Source of the DNA: Magicicada septendecula
Lineage: Eukaryota; Arthropoda; Insecta; Hemiptera; Cicadidae
DNA length: 64,000 nt
Reading direction: 5' to 3'
Assembly: GCA_034769895.1 (NCBI GenBank)
Contig: CM068372.1
Coordinates: 237,360,343-237,424,342 of the forward strand
Made by a program: the position numbers and the translations under genes. Below, piece after piece: positions 35,794-50,129 of the stretch (positions within the stretch are counted from its first letter, which is position 1; each line of letters opens with the position of its first letter). The notes below the pieces were generated by a model, which saw only the letters and a program-made list of their open reading frames with translations, made no database searches and was not told the DNA's origin.

Positions 35794-38069
35794 GTGAAAG
35801 TGATAAGTGAAAAAAGATATTGTAAATGATAGTATAATTATAAAAAGATAGTAATAGATAAGAAAACACTTAGTAAATCAATGATGAACCAATAAATGAT
35901 TTAAGAGTGAGCTTATACAAAAAAATTATATAGTTAAGGGTAATTAGAAATAGTATTTAAAGTAGAGATAGATAAAGGATACGATGTTATTCAGGGGAGA
36001 AAGCCCATGTAAGATAAACAGTTTGTGTTAACATGGAATGGAGAAAGGGATTAGTAAAGAATTAAGAAATTAAGAATATAATTAATAAACACCCTATGTT
36101 ATAAGGGAAAATAAATTAAATAAGTTTGAAGGAAGTGATGATGTTTCTCACTCAAAATAATAGTAAAAGAGTGAAATGTATGTTAAACCAACAGTAACTA
36201 ATAACTTGTAAAGAATTGTTCATTTTAATTTTATGGATTGGATATGGCTGAAGGAAGCTTACAGTCCATAGGCCTAATTGTTATATTTTAGGTATTAAGA
36301 TATAGAAAATATTCTTGACATGTACTCAGAACACAAACAAATTCAAGACACAACAACCACTAAACAAATCAATTATAACAACAGGACAACACGCTTTGTA
36401 ATAAAATGAAATATAATCAGAACATAATAAGTAAAAATAATCAATGGCTACTTAGGCCTAGGAAATGCCTAACTGTCAAAACCAATAATTACAAATTGTA
36501 TAAAATCCACCAGGAAATTAACAAATCTAAGGCAAGTAACTAGCCAAAAATTATGTATAAATAATTTTAAAAGAAAAATGTTACAATAAGAGTTTAAATT
36601 AAAAGAAATATGTAATTATCAAATGTCAGCATAATTAGACAAAAGTTAATATCAAATAGAACATGACCTTATGAGGTATTATTTTAATCTTTGAAAGGAA
36701 ATAAATACAATAGTGATAATATTTAATACCCAGAAGGGAAGACAGAACAATAAAATCAATCAGAAAATTATAATAAATTTGAATAAAAATTTCAATTTCA
36801 AATATGATAACAATGCTTTTAATCTAGGCCTTAACCAATCAAAGGGTTTCAGTTACCATAGACTTTCCATTAAATTTATTCACTCGTAAAAATGACGCTT
36901 GGGTAGTAGGGACGCAAGATTTTGTATGACCGAAATCTTACTTTAAAAAGTTTAAAAAAACATTCAAAAGTCGACAACATGAACCAATGAGAAGGAGATG
37001 AAGAGGTTCAACAATTAACAGATGTCCAGGAACTAAATACACGAAAATTAATAGCAGAAATTCCCAAGACAATTTAGAAAAAGATGCCAGCAGCCTAAGT
37101 CACTCCAAAGTTGATGAATTTTCCATTACCCAAGAACAGGGATCTATCACAACCTTCTGAACTGATAAGTATCATTTAAATACCCTAATCCCAGGAATAA
37201 AAGCACTTTATATATTTCTCACACCAATACAAAAATCTCACTATGAAGTAAAAATAATTTTCTTTCAAGGATTGAATAATTAAACAAACTTACGTAGCAA
37301 AATTGTTAACTAAAAAATAACCTCGCACTAATTTGCAAACTTTGTAACAACTATGACTACACTGCCGAACAATTTGTAACCACACTTTATATTATTTAAG
37401 TACGGATAAGGTACGGTAGTGTACTTTTTTAATGTAACCATATTTTATGTTTTCTTTATAATCTCAAGAACTCCAGATTTTGGGCGAGTTGATAAATAAT
37501 GTACAAACAGTAGCCATAATAACTCGTTTCAAAATTAATTTTGTCAGCCGTGAGATTTGTGTTTCATGTTTCATGCCGGAGCAATTTTAATGAAAACTAA
37601 ATTATAATATTATTGTCACATTGTTGAATTACCAAACTATAATTAAATATACAGTACAGAGTGTAACCCTTGTTTTATTTCATAGGAAATTGTGTTATAT
37701 ATGTGTGTGTTAGCGAATTCACTGAGCAGACAACTAGCGCTCTTGCTATCTGTGCAATACAGTAAGCTGTACACAGGCGGGAACCATTCGAACGCTCCAG
37801 CCGTCACCGCTGAAAACACCAAACTAACTCATTAATTCATTAATTTAATTGTTTTCAATAAACAATTTGGCGCCACCCGGGTTTCACAAAACCCTATGAA
37901 ATTACAGGTAAGGTTGTACTGATAATTGTGACAACGCTACGGACTTTGTTAGCAACTACCATTAAAGTAACGACAGGTGTGAGACGAACACACCACACTA
38001 ACACCTTATACACATAAAAAACTGGTGTACACATTTTACAGATACCAACCAGTCATTTATAATGTTACA
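35794..38069 (+). repeat. 3' LTR of the outer element, piece 3
   Basis: Matches about 14524-16801 of the 5' LTR with scattered single-base differences, ending GTTACA before the GTAT target duplication. Confidence 0.92.
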
Positions 38070-38073
38070 GTAT

Positions 38074-38711
38074 GTATGAACTATCCTCTTCCTCTGTCAA
38101 TTGAAAACTGAATGCAATATTTTACTTAACGTGGCAGAAGTATGTATGCATCAATCCATTTATACTTCACAACAAACACAACTGTAAATACTACTGTTAC
38201 AGCAATAATTACTAACCATAATTATTAATATTCACAGTAGCAACTATATAAAATGCTTTCATAAAAATAAACTGATGTACAGTTACAATTAAACACTGTT
38301 TCACTGACATTTGTGTCTGTCCACCACTAGCCAAATCTGAGTAAAACAGTTGCAATAAATTTATGCAGGAGTCTGTTGGTTGATAAATATTCAACTCATA
38401 ATCATCCACAGACTAATGACTCTGTCAAGGTAATGATAGAATTAACTGTGAAGCCAAATCAAATATAATTAAAAAAAGATTGGAAATGTAATTTGTAGCA
38501 TAAAACTGTACATACATAAGCAACAAACAATAAATTTAGCACTTGTGACTTTACTACACTCTAGTTTTATGTTGAGTACCTAAAAATGTAATGAAATACA
38601 GAATTTATAAATGAAAATAATGGGTTCTGCTGGTAAGTCAAACAGGCATAAAACAGCAGTAAATAATTTTATTGTTATATAAGCTATTTACTGTTACAAC
38701 ACGCACGCACG

Positions 38712-38781
<70 letters not shown>

Positions 38782-39138
38782 TAACAGCCCATTTTCTTTT
38801 ACTGTTACTCCAACATTGTTGTAGATTGTCAAAGCTGCTAATTCCTTTCCCTAGATGAGGCCTTTCAGTCTCTCATTATCAAATACTCAATGACCACCCA
38901 TGTGGGTTGTTTAAGACTTGATATATACTCAAGTCATTCAGTTCACGACTCTGACATTTTGGTGCGATGTTGCCAGCTGTACACAGGAAGCTCATTTCCC
39001 AAGCACTGCATGGTGCAAAACTGACCAAGCGTTTATCTGTGTAAGAATGTGGCAACATAGTACACGTACAGGCCATTACTATGTTGACAAGAACAAATTC
39101 CTGCAAAGGGGAAGATTCTTGCACATGCTTTTACTCCC
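38074..39138. other. Intron 3 with a (GCAC)n/(CA)n microsatellite
   Basis: AT-rich intron. A GCAC repeat passing into CA repeats occupies 38699-38778. No gene recognised. Confidence 0.6.
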
Positions 39139-39146
39139 ACCACATA

Positions 39147-40484
39147 CAGGGCCAGATTAAGATATCTTGGCGCCCTAGGCTAATTATATTTTAGCGCCTC
39201 CCTCACCTCCCATAGGCTACTCTTACGTTTATTTCCAAGGAGCTCAATGAAGCTTTAAACACCCTACAATATATTTCTTAGTTAGGAATATTTCAAATAT
39301 CTTACTGTTTTTAGAAATAGTCTCAAGAATTGAAAATGAGGCATTTTTTAGAGATTGTTTTAGAGTTACACCTTCAACCATTTGTAGTTTGCATGGCTTT
39401 TATAAGAAAAAATTAACTAAGTAGTTACAGAATTATAACAGTTTTATTAAGAATACATTTAACATCATTTATACAAAGAAGACAATCAGTTAAATATCTT
39501 GTGGATTTGTTAAGACTTATGTAAAAGTTCAAGCTAGATTCTTTTTTCTCGCTTTAGATTGAGCAAACGTTTTAATCACCTCACTGAAATCAAGTCCTTG
39601 CAGAAAGTCACTTTCTATGAACAAGAGGGCTACACTGGTTAGTTTATCCTGGTGCAAATTTGAGTGTAAATAATTCTTCACTCTCTTTAAAGCTGAAAAA
39701 GATTTTTTGCCACTACAGTTAGTGATGGGCGTAGTAAGAAAAATGCGCAAAGCTATCTCAACATTAGGAAACATTAATTCTAAGCTGACCGTTTTCAAAA
39801 AATTCAAAGTGGTTTTGCTTCAGATCACTTTCTTCTTTTCTTCTCCTTCTTGCTGTGTTGACAGGTCCATAGTCATTTAAAAACTGAGCTAAATACACAC
39901 ACTCATCAAGAAATGTCTGATCCAAGTCAACAGCATAATTTTCTAGAAGGTGATTAGCTTATTGTCTTATTATGTCATTATTTAGTTCAGAAAGTTCAGG
40001 TAATTTCCATAAGAACCCAAACTTGTCATATATGTCACTGTAAATTGATTTTCTACTGTTCAAATTAAGCAGAAGCGAATCTAAGGCAATGTAGTAGTTT
40101 TCAACAATGAAAGATTGCCTCCCATCGTTCCCATCTAAAGCGGCAGTAGCAGTGTCTTCAGATGTTTCATCAAAGTGCGCATTTCGTATTTTTTTTCTTG
40201 TTACATCTTTTTTGTAGGCAATTCCATGAAAGTTAGGCGGCCGGCCGCCAATGACTCATAAACTCATAACAGGAGAAAACAATTTGGAAAGCACTTCTAT
40301 TACTTATGTACAGTTTTACCATAATTTCTTGCAAACAGGCATCTGTGTTCAAAAGGAACTCAAATTTTTATCATTGTAATTTATTACCAATTTTACATTT
40401 AGCTGTAAAAATTGTATTATTTTTTAGCTAAAGTTCCGCGCCCTAGGCTACAGCCTAGTCAGCCTAATGGTCAATCCGCCCCTG
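39147..40484 (-). mobile_element. hAT transposon (hAT-2), 1.34-kb deleted copy
   Basis: TIRs CAGGGCCAGATT and AATCCGCCCCTG with shared subterminal GCGCCCTAGGC. Perfect 8-bp target duplications ACCACATA at 39139-39146 and 40485-40492. It retains only the C-terminal third of a transposase on the minus strand, so it is an internally deleted, non-autonomous copy. Confidence 0.93.
39529..40180 (-). pseudogene. hAT transposase C-terminus, ZMYM1-like
   Basis: The open part (39807-39529) is the hAT dimerisation block: PNVEIALRIFLTTPITNCSG, then KKSFSALKRVKNYLHSNL and DKLTSVALLFIESDFL. Where active members have a Glu before the Ser-Phe pair (GERSFS) this copy has Lys (GKKSFS). Upstream coding sequence to about 40180 (DGNDGRQSFIVENYYIALD) is interrupted by stops. 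The N-terminal finger and catalytic Asp motifs are deleted. Confidence 0.8.
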
Positions 40485-40939
40485 ACCACATATATGAAAT
40501 GTCAATTAAATGACCACAACATAAATGAGTTGCTTAATCAACGGTTTGAGTCTAGTGGTGGAGACAATGAGAGATCTCCAATACAAAACAACTACTGGTT
40601 TGGCAACAATCTATGACATTGAAATAACAAACACTACTAACAAAATTAACCATTTTTTTATGTTAATACTCTTTAATATACATACTAACCATTCATTGGA
40701 AGTTTCTTGTTAAACAAATAGCATGCTAAAAAACAATACGTTATGAAATTTTATACAAACACTGATGACATGTAAATTAATCAGTTATTAACCAGTTTTG
40801 CATGAATAATTTAATAGATCCACAATAAATATATTATCAAAATTAGTAGAACTGAACAGGTCAGTGATGAAATGATTTGTATTACCTGAATATCGATGTT
40901 TGCACTTTGCTGTAGGAGGAAAAACATTTATGAAGAAGA

Positions 40940-41830
40940 AAAAAGTATCAGGTGGTCTGAAAAGTTTTTGGTCTCTACTATAGATGGCAACATTATCGTC
41001 ATTTTTTTTCTATGTTGGAACTACATTTACTGTACTGTTAGCATCCGTATGAAATTTCCAAACATTCTATCACGTAATTTATTTTATACAGCCGTTTGAA
41101 ACAGAACTGTTGCCCGTAATCCTTAAAATAGAGAAAACTGAGTATCACACATTCACAAATTTTTTTGTGAAAGAAGGTTTAATGCCAAGTGACTTTTATT
41201 CAGGGTTCATTAAAATATATAGTGACTGTAAAATATATATACTCCTTCATTTTCAACAATTGAAAAATGGGCTGTCAAGTTCAAACATGGTCATACCAGC
41301 CGAGATGGTGATCTTACATGAAGGACATTCAAAAACATAAACTACACTGGTAACTATTGAAAAAGTGCATGCTAGGGTTTGGATGATGGCCAAATTAAAG
41401 TGCACAAAATTGCTGAGACTATAGGCATTTTGAAAGAACACATATTTTACATGCGTATTTATATTAGACATATTTTACTTGAAGAATTGCATATGAAAAA
41501 GCTGTGTGCTATCTGTGTACTGTGCTTGCTTTCAGCAGATCAAAAATGTGAGCACGTGAAAATATCTGAAGAGTACTTGGAATCTTTTAACACGAACAAA
41601 ATGGACTTTGTTCATTAGTTTATTATGACGGATAAAACTTTGATCCACCACTACACACCAGAGTGCAAACAAGTCAAAATAGTGGGCAGAAGCTGGTTGT
41701 TTAGTGCTAAAGAAGGAAAAGTCAATGCCATCAGCAGAAGTCATGGCATCAGTGTTTGGGATGCTAAAAGTGTTTTGTATGTCATTTACCTTGAAAAGGA
41801 TGCAATAATAACCAAGGAATTGTAGTCCAT
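40940..41830 (+). pseudogene. mariner transposase relic (3' truncated)
   Basis: Starts with a TIR-like stretch around GGTGGTCTGAAAAGTTTTTGG. Coding relics follow in changing frames: FFVKEGLMPSDFYSGFIK (41110 on), HMKKLCAICVLCLLSADQK (near 41490) and the first catalytic block MTDKTLIHHYTPECKQ (41625-41825), ending at YLEKDAIITKEL. The second and third catalytic regions and the right TIR are missing. Confidence 0.8.
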
Positions 41831-42299
41831 CTTCTGTCGAAAGTAATTAATAAAACCTGGTTTGGAGAAGAGAAAAATCGTTTTCGCCAAAACAATCCAC
41901 CTGCCCACAGCCTCCTATCAAGCAACCTTCATGACCTCTGGCATCTTCATGCCTAGACAAAAGTCCAGCCTGCCTCCACATTTTATTTCCTTAATTCTGT
42001 AAATGAATATCATCTATTCCAGTTCAGTTATGAATCCATTTAATTACTATCTTCTCCTTAAGCAGATTACTTTCCATGTTTCCCTGTGCAGTTTTGTAAA
42101 TTTTTCATGCACAATATCTATATCTCTGACTCAAAATGATTGCAGGAAAGCACACACTAATTAAAACCTTTCCTTCTTCCACAATAATGCTTGCTTTGTC
42201 AAAGGCACTCGACCATAATCCAAAAATGCATGTGCACATGAAAATCAATTAATTTTTATAATTAAAAATTAATTTTTAAAGATTTTTAAAATTTCCCAT
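41831..42299. other. Intron 3, no gene seen
   Basis: AT-rich sequence between the mariner and LINE relics. Nothing recognised. Confidence 0.5.
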
Positions 42300-44700
42300 T
42301 CATTTTGAACTCTGTATGCCCTCCACGATACTTACGTCCTACAGCAAGCATCCAATATCAAGCTATGACAATGGCCAGATGTTCATTACATGCATTCATA
42401 GCAAGTGGCCACATATGTTCTGAAGTAAGAATTTTTTCAAGACTTTCAAGACTTTTCAAGACTATGGATAGATTATGTGGACAATACAAAAGAAGCACAT
42501 GTGCCGATGATTCTATCTCTTTGTCACACTATATTGGGCATGCAAGTGATTCAGCAAGGTTAAAATTGTGCAGGTACGTTCTTGCTGTGACACGGCCATG
42601 ATCACACCACAGGCATCCCATTATACCATAATGAGTCAGCAGCAATAGATTGTAAGCTGAATAAGGCACTTTTAACGTACTGTCCACCTCTCAACCCACT
42701 GTGCTTTGAGAATCACACCTGCAGTAGATTTGCACTTTGTGAACGAGCATTGAGGTAGTTGAATGGGCTTCAATTCCAATTATTTTTTGGCTATGCCATC
42801 TGCAATTTAATTTGCAGTGATTTCCCAATGTGCCAAGATCTATTGCAGGATATCTCATTTTCCTGTTTACATATCACTTGCAGCAGATTTCTTATCTTCA
42901 TTATTCTATAAGCATTGTCTCATGATTTGCAGTACTTCAGAGTTTGTAATGCAGAGCTGGAATCTGACAGAATGTAAACGTGCTCCATTTTTAAATTAAG
43001 CAGCTTACCAGACCCACATTTATCACCAGCACTTCTGCATCCACACTCGAGGTGGAATTAGATGGAAAGTAAAATTTTGCATTTGTTTCCTGGTCGAAAT
43101 AACTGGTTCCAGCCATCTGCCTTTTAGATCCACCAATCCATCTGGAGCACTGATCCATCTACCATCCATCTATACAGAGTGCTGATCATTTCTACTGATT
43201 CTGTCTCGAGTAAATCAGTGTGTTTTCTTTGTCAAATCTGAGGGTAGAGTTAACCGATTTCAAATTCCTCTCGATCTCGGGGTGGTACATTGTATATGAA
43301 TGGGATTTTTTCAGGACAGTTTATACTACTCTACTGGTGACAGCTTGTTTCATCCTGTTTACAGTTGGCAGGTTACCAAGGAGATGGTTCAAATCTAATT
43401 ACTGTTTTTCATGTGTTTGCATCAAAGTTTTTAAATGAATGAATCCAGAGGTTCTATACAAAGTTCTGTCTACACTGTTGCCCACGCATATTCCTTATGC
43501 ACCTCAAGCATACTATTATTACTGCAGTTTGGATACAATGAAGCTTTTCTACACGCGATTTCATATCAAGCCCGACTTCACATAGTCTTGCAAAACCATG
43601 ATCTGACAAATGAGATGTAGAACATTCTCAGTGTAGTCGTAAGCATACTCCATTTTTTGGTTGGTGACAACCTTCAATGCATTTAATCCTGATGAACTCT
43701 GTTCTTGGAGATAGTTGGTGTGGTCCTTCTACCTAAGTTTAATGTCGAGCATGATTCCCAATAGTCTGGACATTTTGTTAAATCACAGTTCTTTTCCATT
43801 AACAGTCAGTTAAGGAGTGAAATTCGCCTGTAGTTTACTCCTCCTAAAGAAGCCACTTACCCTTTTTGATTCTGATATCCTTATTAACCATTTATCACAC
43901 CACACACTATGGTTAATAGATTGCTGTTCTGTTTCGTTTGGCATATTAGATCTGAATTGAAAGCCCAAATTGACAAGTCATCTGCGTAGGTAGATCATGC
44001 TACATACTGCTTTGGGAAGTTGATGTCTGAGCCCCTCACCACAATGTTGAACAAGGTTGCGCTAATACTGAGCCTTGTGGAGTGCCATTACCAACCCTCC
44101 TGATGCCTGACATTTTATCATTTACACAGGATTTTATTTGCCAGTCTGCTAAAAATTGTATAAGATACCTTCTCATTTTATCTCATATACCTATCTTCAA
44201 GTACTGCAGAAGAATTGTGGAGAGACAAGTCTTATAAAAAACGGATTCAAAATCGATCACTGCAGCTACTGTAGATTCACATCTTCCCCAAAGCTTTTGT
44301 ATGTCATTTGTCATACAGATAAAATGCATCATTTGTACTTTGGTGGCAACTAAACACAAACTCTACTCTCCAGGTCAATTTTATGTTTCCAAGATGTTCC
44401 ATTAATTTTCCCCAGGCAAGAAGTGAAGGATACTGGTCTATACGAAATCATATCTTCTCCTTTCTTTCGTATGTCAGGAGAGGAATTATTATTGGAATTG
44501 ACATAATTCTGGAATAGTTCCTGATCTCCATACTTCATTGAACAAAGCAAGTATTTTTTTGTAGAAGGGCCTGGAAGCTGTGTTGAAACATCTCATTGTG
44601 AATGTTGTCCTCCCCCAGAGCAGATCCATGCAGCTGAATGTTTTGCCTTCTTCAGTTTGATCATAAAGAATGGCTTGTCATCCGGATCAAAAACCATGTG
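42300..44700 (-). pseudogene. Non-LTR retrotransposon (LINE) RT/C-terminal relic
   Basis: On the minus strand, around 44090, the sequence reads GNGTPQGSVL and, around 43995, YADDLSIWAF. These are the reverse-transcriptase motifs of LINE elements. Near 42600-42480 it reads ARTYLHNFNLAESLACP and AHVLLLYCP, typical of the Cys-rich C-terminal region of R1/jockey-like proteins. Numerous stops and frameshifts separate them. No ends, poly-A tail or target duplication could be placed. An old copy, parallel in orientation to PTEN. Confidence 0.75.
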
Positions 44701-46949
<2,249 letters not shown>

Positions 46950-47137
46950 CAAACAGAAATACACTATTACACACCATGCTAGAAAAAAATTCCTGATTAG
47001 TGCTTTCAAGCTTACCAGCTCATCATCAGCTCGGAAATATACACCTCATATTTCCGAACTGATGGTGAGCTGTGAAGCTTGAAAACACTAATCAGGAACT
47101 TTATCTATAGTGATATGCAACAGTGAATTTCTGTTTA
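46950..47137. repeat. Palindrome with opposed hammerhead-like motifs (Penelope-type end, PLE-4)
   Basis: Imperfect inverted arms 46950-47043 and 47051-47137 around a short spacer. On the minus strand the left arm has CTGATGA, T, stem GAGCT/AGCTT with loop GGTA, then GAAAGC. The right arm (plus) has CTGATGG, GAGCT...AGCTT and GAAAAC. It has no coding sequence. By analogy with PLE-1 and PLE-2 this is the head-to-head terminal part of a further Penelope family. Confidence 0.6.
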
Positions 47138-47522
47138 TTAATTTTCAGCATGAAAATATATACATGTACATCAAACGTAATTGTACACGATAATGTCTGT
47201 GTATGGCAAAAATTTGACTGTGTATGGCAAAAATTTGACTAGTCATTTTTCTTTGAATTCAAATTTTTGCCATACACATTACTTTATGTATTACATAATT
47301 CGTAGTACGTATATATTACTTTGCATTACATTACAGTCGGTGTTGTATCCACTAATTAAACTGTTGTAAGTCAAAACACAGTAAAAAAGCTGATCCGTGA
47401 GTACTGTAACAACTTAATGGATTATAGAAAACAGTAATGAAAACTGTAACAATATGGTTATCATTAACTTTTCAAATGCCCCCACTCAGAATACTACAAG
47501 CCACTGGGCCAAAAAAAAGATA
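47138..47522. other. Intron 2, short direct and inverted repeat
   Basis: GTGTATGGCAAAAATTTGACT is repeated in tandem at about 47200-47240 and partly inverted at 47255-47280. Otherwise ordinary AT-rich intron. Confidence 0.5.
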
Positions 47523-47524
47523 TA

Positions 47525-50012
47525 CAGTAGAGTCTCGCTAATCCGGACTTGATGGGAACGGACCCTGTCCGGATCACCAAAAGTCCGGATTAAACGGAAT
47601 CAGCTTTAAAATGTCTGTAAAACAAGTTTTAGATGGGTAAAACTATTAAAATCAATGTTTTTATCATAAAAATGACTTTTTCAGTCTCAATACTACAACG
47701 TATGCCTACTTTTTTAACGTACGAATTAATTTAGGATAAAAAACAAAACATCCTATTGATTAAGAAATTCAAAGTTTATTGATTGTACGGTACTAAAGAA
47801 AACTACAGTACATTACTGTTACATAAGTAAAAAGTGTAAAAACGAAATAAAGTTTAAATTCTGTACAAGACTGTAAGATAAAATGAAACTATATGTACAT
47901 ATGTATGTACTGTACAACTGAAAACAAGAATTAAGTCTTTGAACTCACTTGAAAAAGTCCGTAATGTTCTTTTGTTTTAATAAAGACTGACGTTGTTTCG
48001 CCGTGCAATCTCGTAGGCACCTCAAGGTCAGTAGCTCAGCACACGATGTGTCGCTTTGTTTCTCGAAGTAGGTCATCAACCCCTCCAGCGTTGTAGTCGC
48101 TTCACCATGAGCTGGACTGGCTAATTCCTCCGTACCATCATCGTCATGTCCGAACTGTCAATTTCTGTTGCCGTGTTTGCAATGCACACCTCCACAATTT
48201 CATCTTCGCTTAACACCTGATGACCAATATCGTTGTCACTGATCATCCACTCTGAAATGTCACTTTCTTCCACGTCGGCACAACCCTCCAACTGTTGAAA
48301 AACTTGAACAAAATCAGCGTCATCATTTGCAGTTAGTTGATTTTCATCTTGTCCCTGGTTTTCTTGTGGGACGCTAGGCCACAGTTTTTTCCAGCTTTTT
48401 TGAAGAGTTGACGGCTTAATCTCTTCCCACGCTTCTGCAGCTAAATAAATGACAGTCTTTATTGTCACTTTTTTAAGAAGATCCACGAAGTTAGTCTGCT
48501 TCTTGTTGCTCTAAAAGAGACAAGATCAACTTTTTCCTATATCGCAGTTTTGTTGCTTCAATCACACCTTGATCCATTGGTTGTATCAAAGCAGTCACGT
48601 TCGGTGGCAGAAATTTCACAAAAATTTCACCATCTCGTAATTCCTCTTCACTAGGGTGACACGGTGCGTTGTCTATGAATAACACAGCTTTTTCTGGGAG
48701 TTTTTTTCTCTCTAAAGAACTTCTTTGTTGTAGGCACAAATTTTTCAAAAAACCAATCTTTTAAAAATTTGTCCATTCATCCATGCAGATTTGTGTGAGG
48801 TGTACTGGGCTGGAAGAGCATTTACATTAACATTTTTAAGGGCCCTAGGCTTAGCCGATTTCGCGATCACCAAAAGTGGAAGTTTTAAATCGCCAGAAGC
48901 GTTACTGCAAGGAAGCAAAGTCACTCGTTCTTTCTGTACCTTATGACCTTTAGCTACAGAATCCAGCTTTGAGGCTGTTTTTTTTTTTTTTTTTTTTTTG
49001 TAACTTAACTCAGCATTAAACACTTGACAAGGCTTTAAGTTTTCATCACTAACAAACTTTTCAAATTTTACTTTAAAGTCTTCACTTGCTACATTGTCAC
49101 CTGACAAAATTTCGCCACTTACACCAAGTTCATGAACGATCTTTCCACCGAGACAACCATCCCACACTGGCAGTAAAAGCAGGGTCACCTTTTAATTTTT
49201 CATTGAGTTTGAGCGCGATCGCTTGTAACGTTACGTTCATGTTGTTGGCAAAACCAAACGTACAAAGCTTCATCTAAAGTTTCGTTTTTTGTTTTTTTTT
49301 TAACGTGCTTCTGTTACCCAAACTGTCCTTGCTCACCATTTCCGCACAAAAATTTTTAATTTCTTTCCGATTTTTTTCCAGTCAGAAACAGTTTGTTTTC
49401 CCACTCCTAACTCTTGCGCGATTTTAGTTAATGATTCACCAGCATCAATAGGAAACAAAGCTTGGAGTTTTTGTTCCATTGTTACAGTCACTTTCTTATG
49501 TTTAGTTGCCATTTTACGTTGCACACAACGCACACAATAAAACCCACTCACTGAATAAGCGCACTGAATAAAAACAACGGACTGCACGGTTGCCAGTACG
49601 AGTATCAACTGAAGGAAACAAAACAAAACGACAATCAACTGTGCAGGTAGAGTGAGTCCCTTCCCAGAAAACAGGCTGCGCGCCGACATGAAGGCGTATT
49701 TACAGCTAATTTGGCTGACGGCTGATGCCGATGGCGCAAGGAGTTCGAGGGCGCGCGGGGACTCCCATCAGTGAGTCACTTCCCGGCAAACAGGCTGCAC
49801 ACCGACATACGCGCCGCATGTTTCACAACGTTAATGTAGGCGTACTGTATACAGTAGTAGTAGCCCTAGTTTGTTTACGAGTTGTTAAAATGGAACATAA
49901 ATACAGTTTACAGTAAAGTAGGTTTTAAAATTTATGCACGCTTTTTGACGATTTTTTTTTTTTTGAGGTCTGTCCGGATTAACCGGATGTCCGGACTAGC
50001 GAGTCTCTACTG
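47525..50012 (-). mobile_element. Tigger/pogo-type DNA transposon
   Basis: A 2,488-bp element with TIRs CAGTAGAGTCTCGCTAATCC on the left and, reverse-complemented, CAGTAGAGACTCGCTAGTCC on the right, followed by more shared CCGGAC sequence. TA target duplications flank it at 47523-47524 and 50013-50014. It carries a broken transposase on the minus strand. Confidence 0.95.
48121..49512 (-). pseudogene. Tigger/Jerky-like transposase, broken
   Basis: Starts MATKHKKVTVTMEQKLQ at 49512, a psq helix-turn-helix, and continues LTKIAQELGVGKQTVSDWKK. Frame changes follow. The CENP-B domain remains as LGVSGEILSGDNV. The first catalytic block reads FNAELS where relatives have NADET, so the first Asp is lost. 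It is followed by a lysine run from a poly-T tract (48978-48999). The second block VLFIDNAPCHPS and the third VTALIQPMDQGVIEATKLRY are present (48491-48748). An acidic C-terminal tail lies at 48121-48486. Inactive. Confidence 0.88.
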
Positions 50013-50129
50013 TACCAACAGAACAATAGAACTGCCTAAATGACAAATACATTTCAGCCGTACTTGGTTGAGTGTTACTAAAAGAGTATGTATAATTCTA
50101 AAGAATTATTTTACAATTTTGTGAAAGCA

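Larger units (their letters stand above)
13780..38069 (+). mobile_element. Non-autonomous LTR retrotransposon with 3.0-kb LTRs (outer element of nest)
   Basis: LTRs begin TGTTACAACAC and end GTTACA. The flanking 4-bp target duplications are GTAT (13776-13779 and 38070-38073). The internal region is only 16802-19921. It has a PBS-like GATTGGCGACC directly after the 5' LTR, a coiled-coil gag remnant, the last residues of an integrase, and a purine tract GAAGGAGAGG just before the 3' LTR. Protease, reverse transcriptase and RNase H are absent, so it must have moved with enzymes from elsewhere. The 3' LTR is split by a Gypsy element and by a Penelope-like complex. The element fits a LARD-type description. 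Confidence 0.9.
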
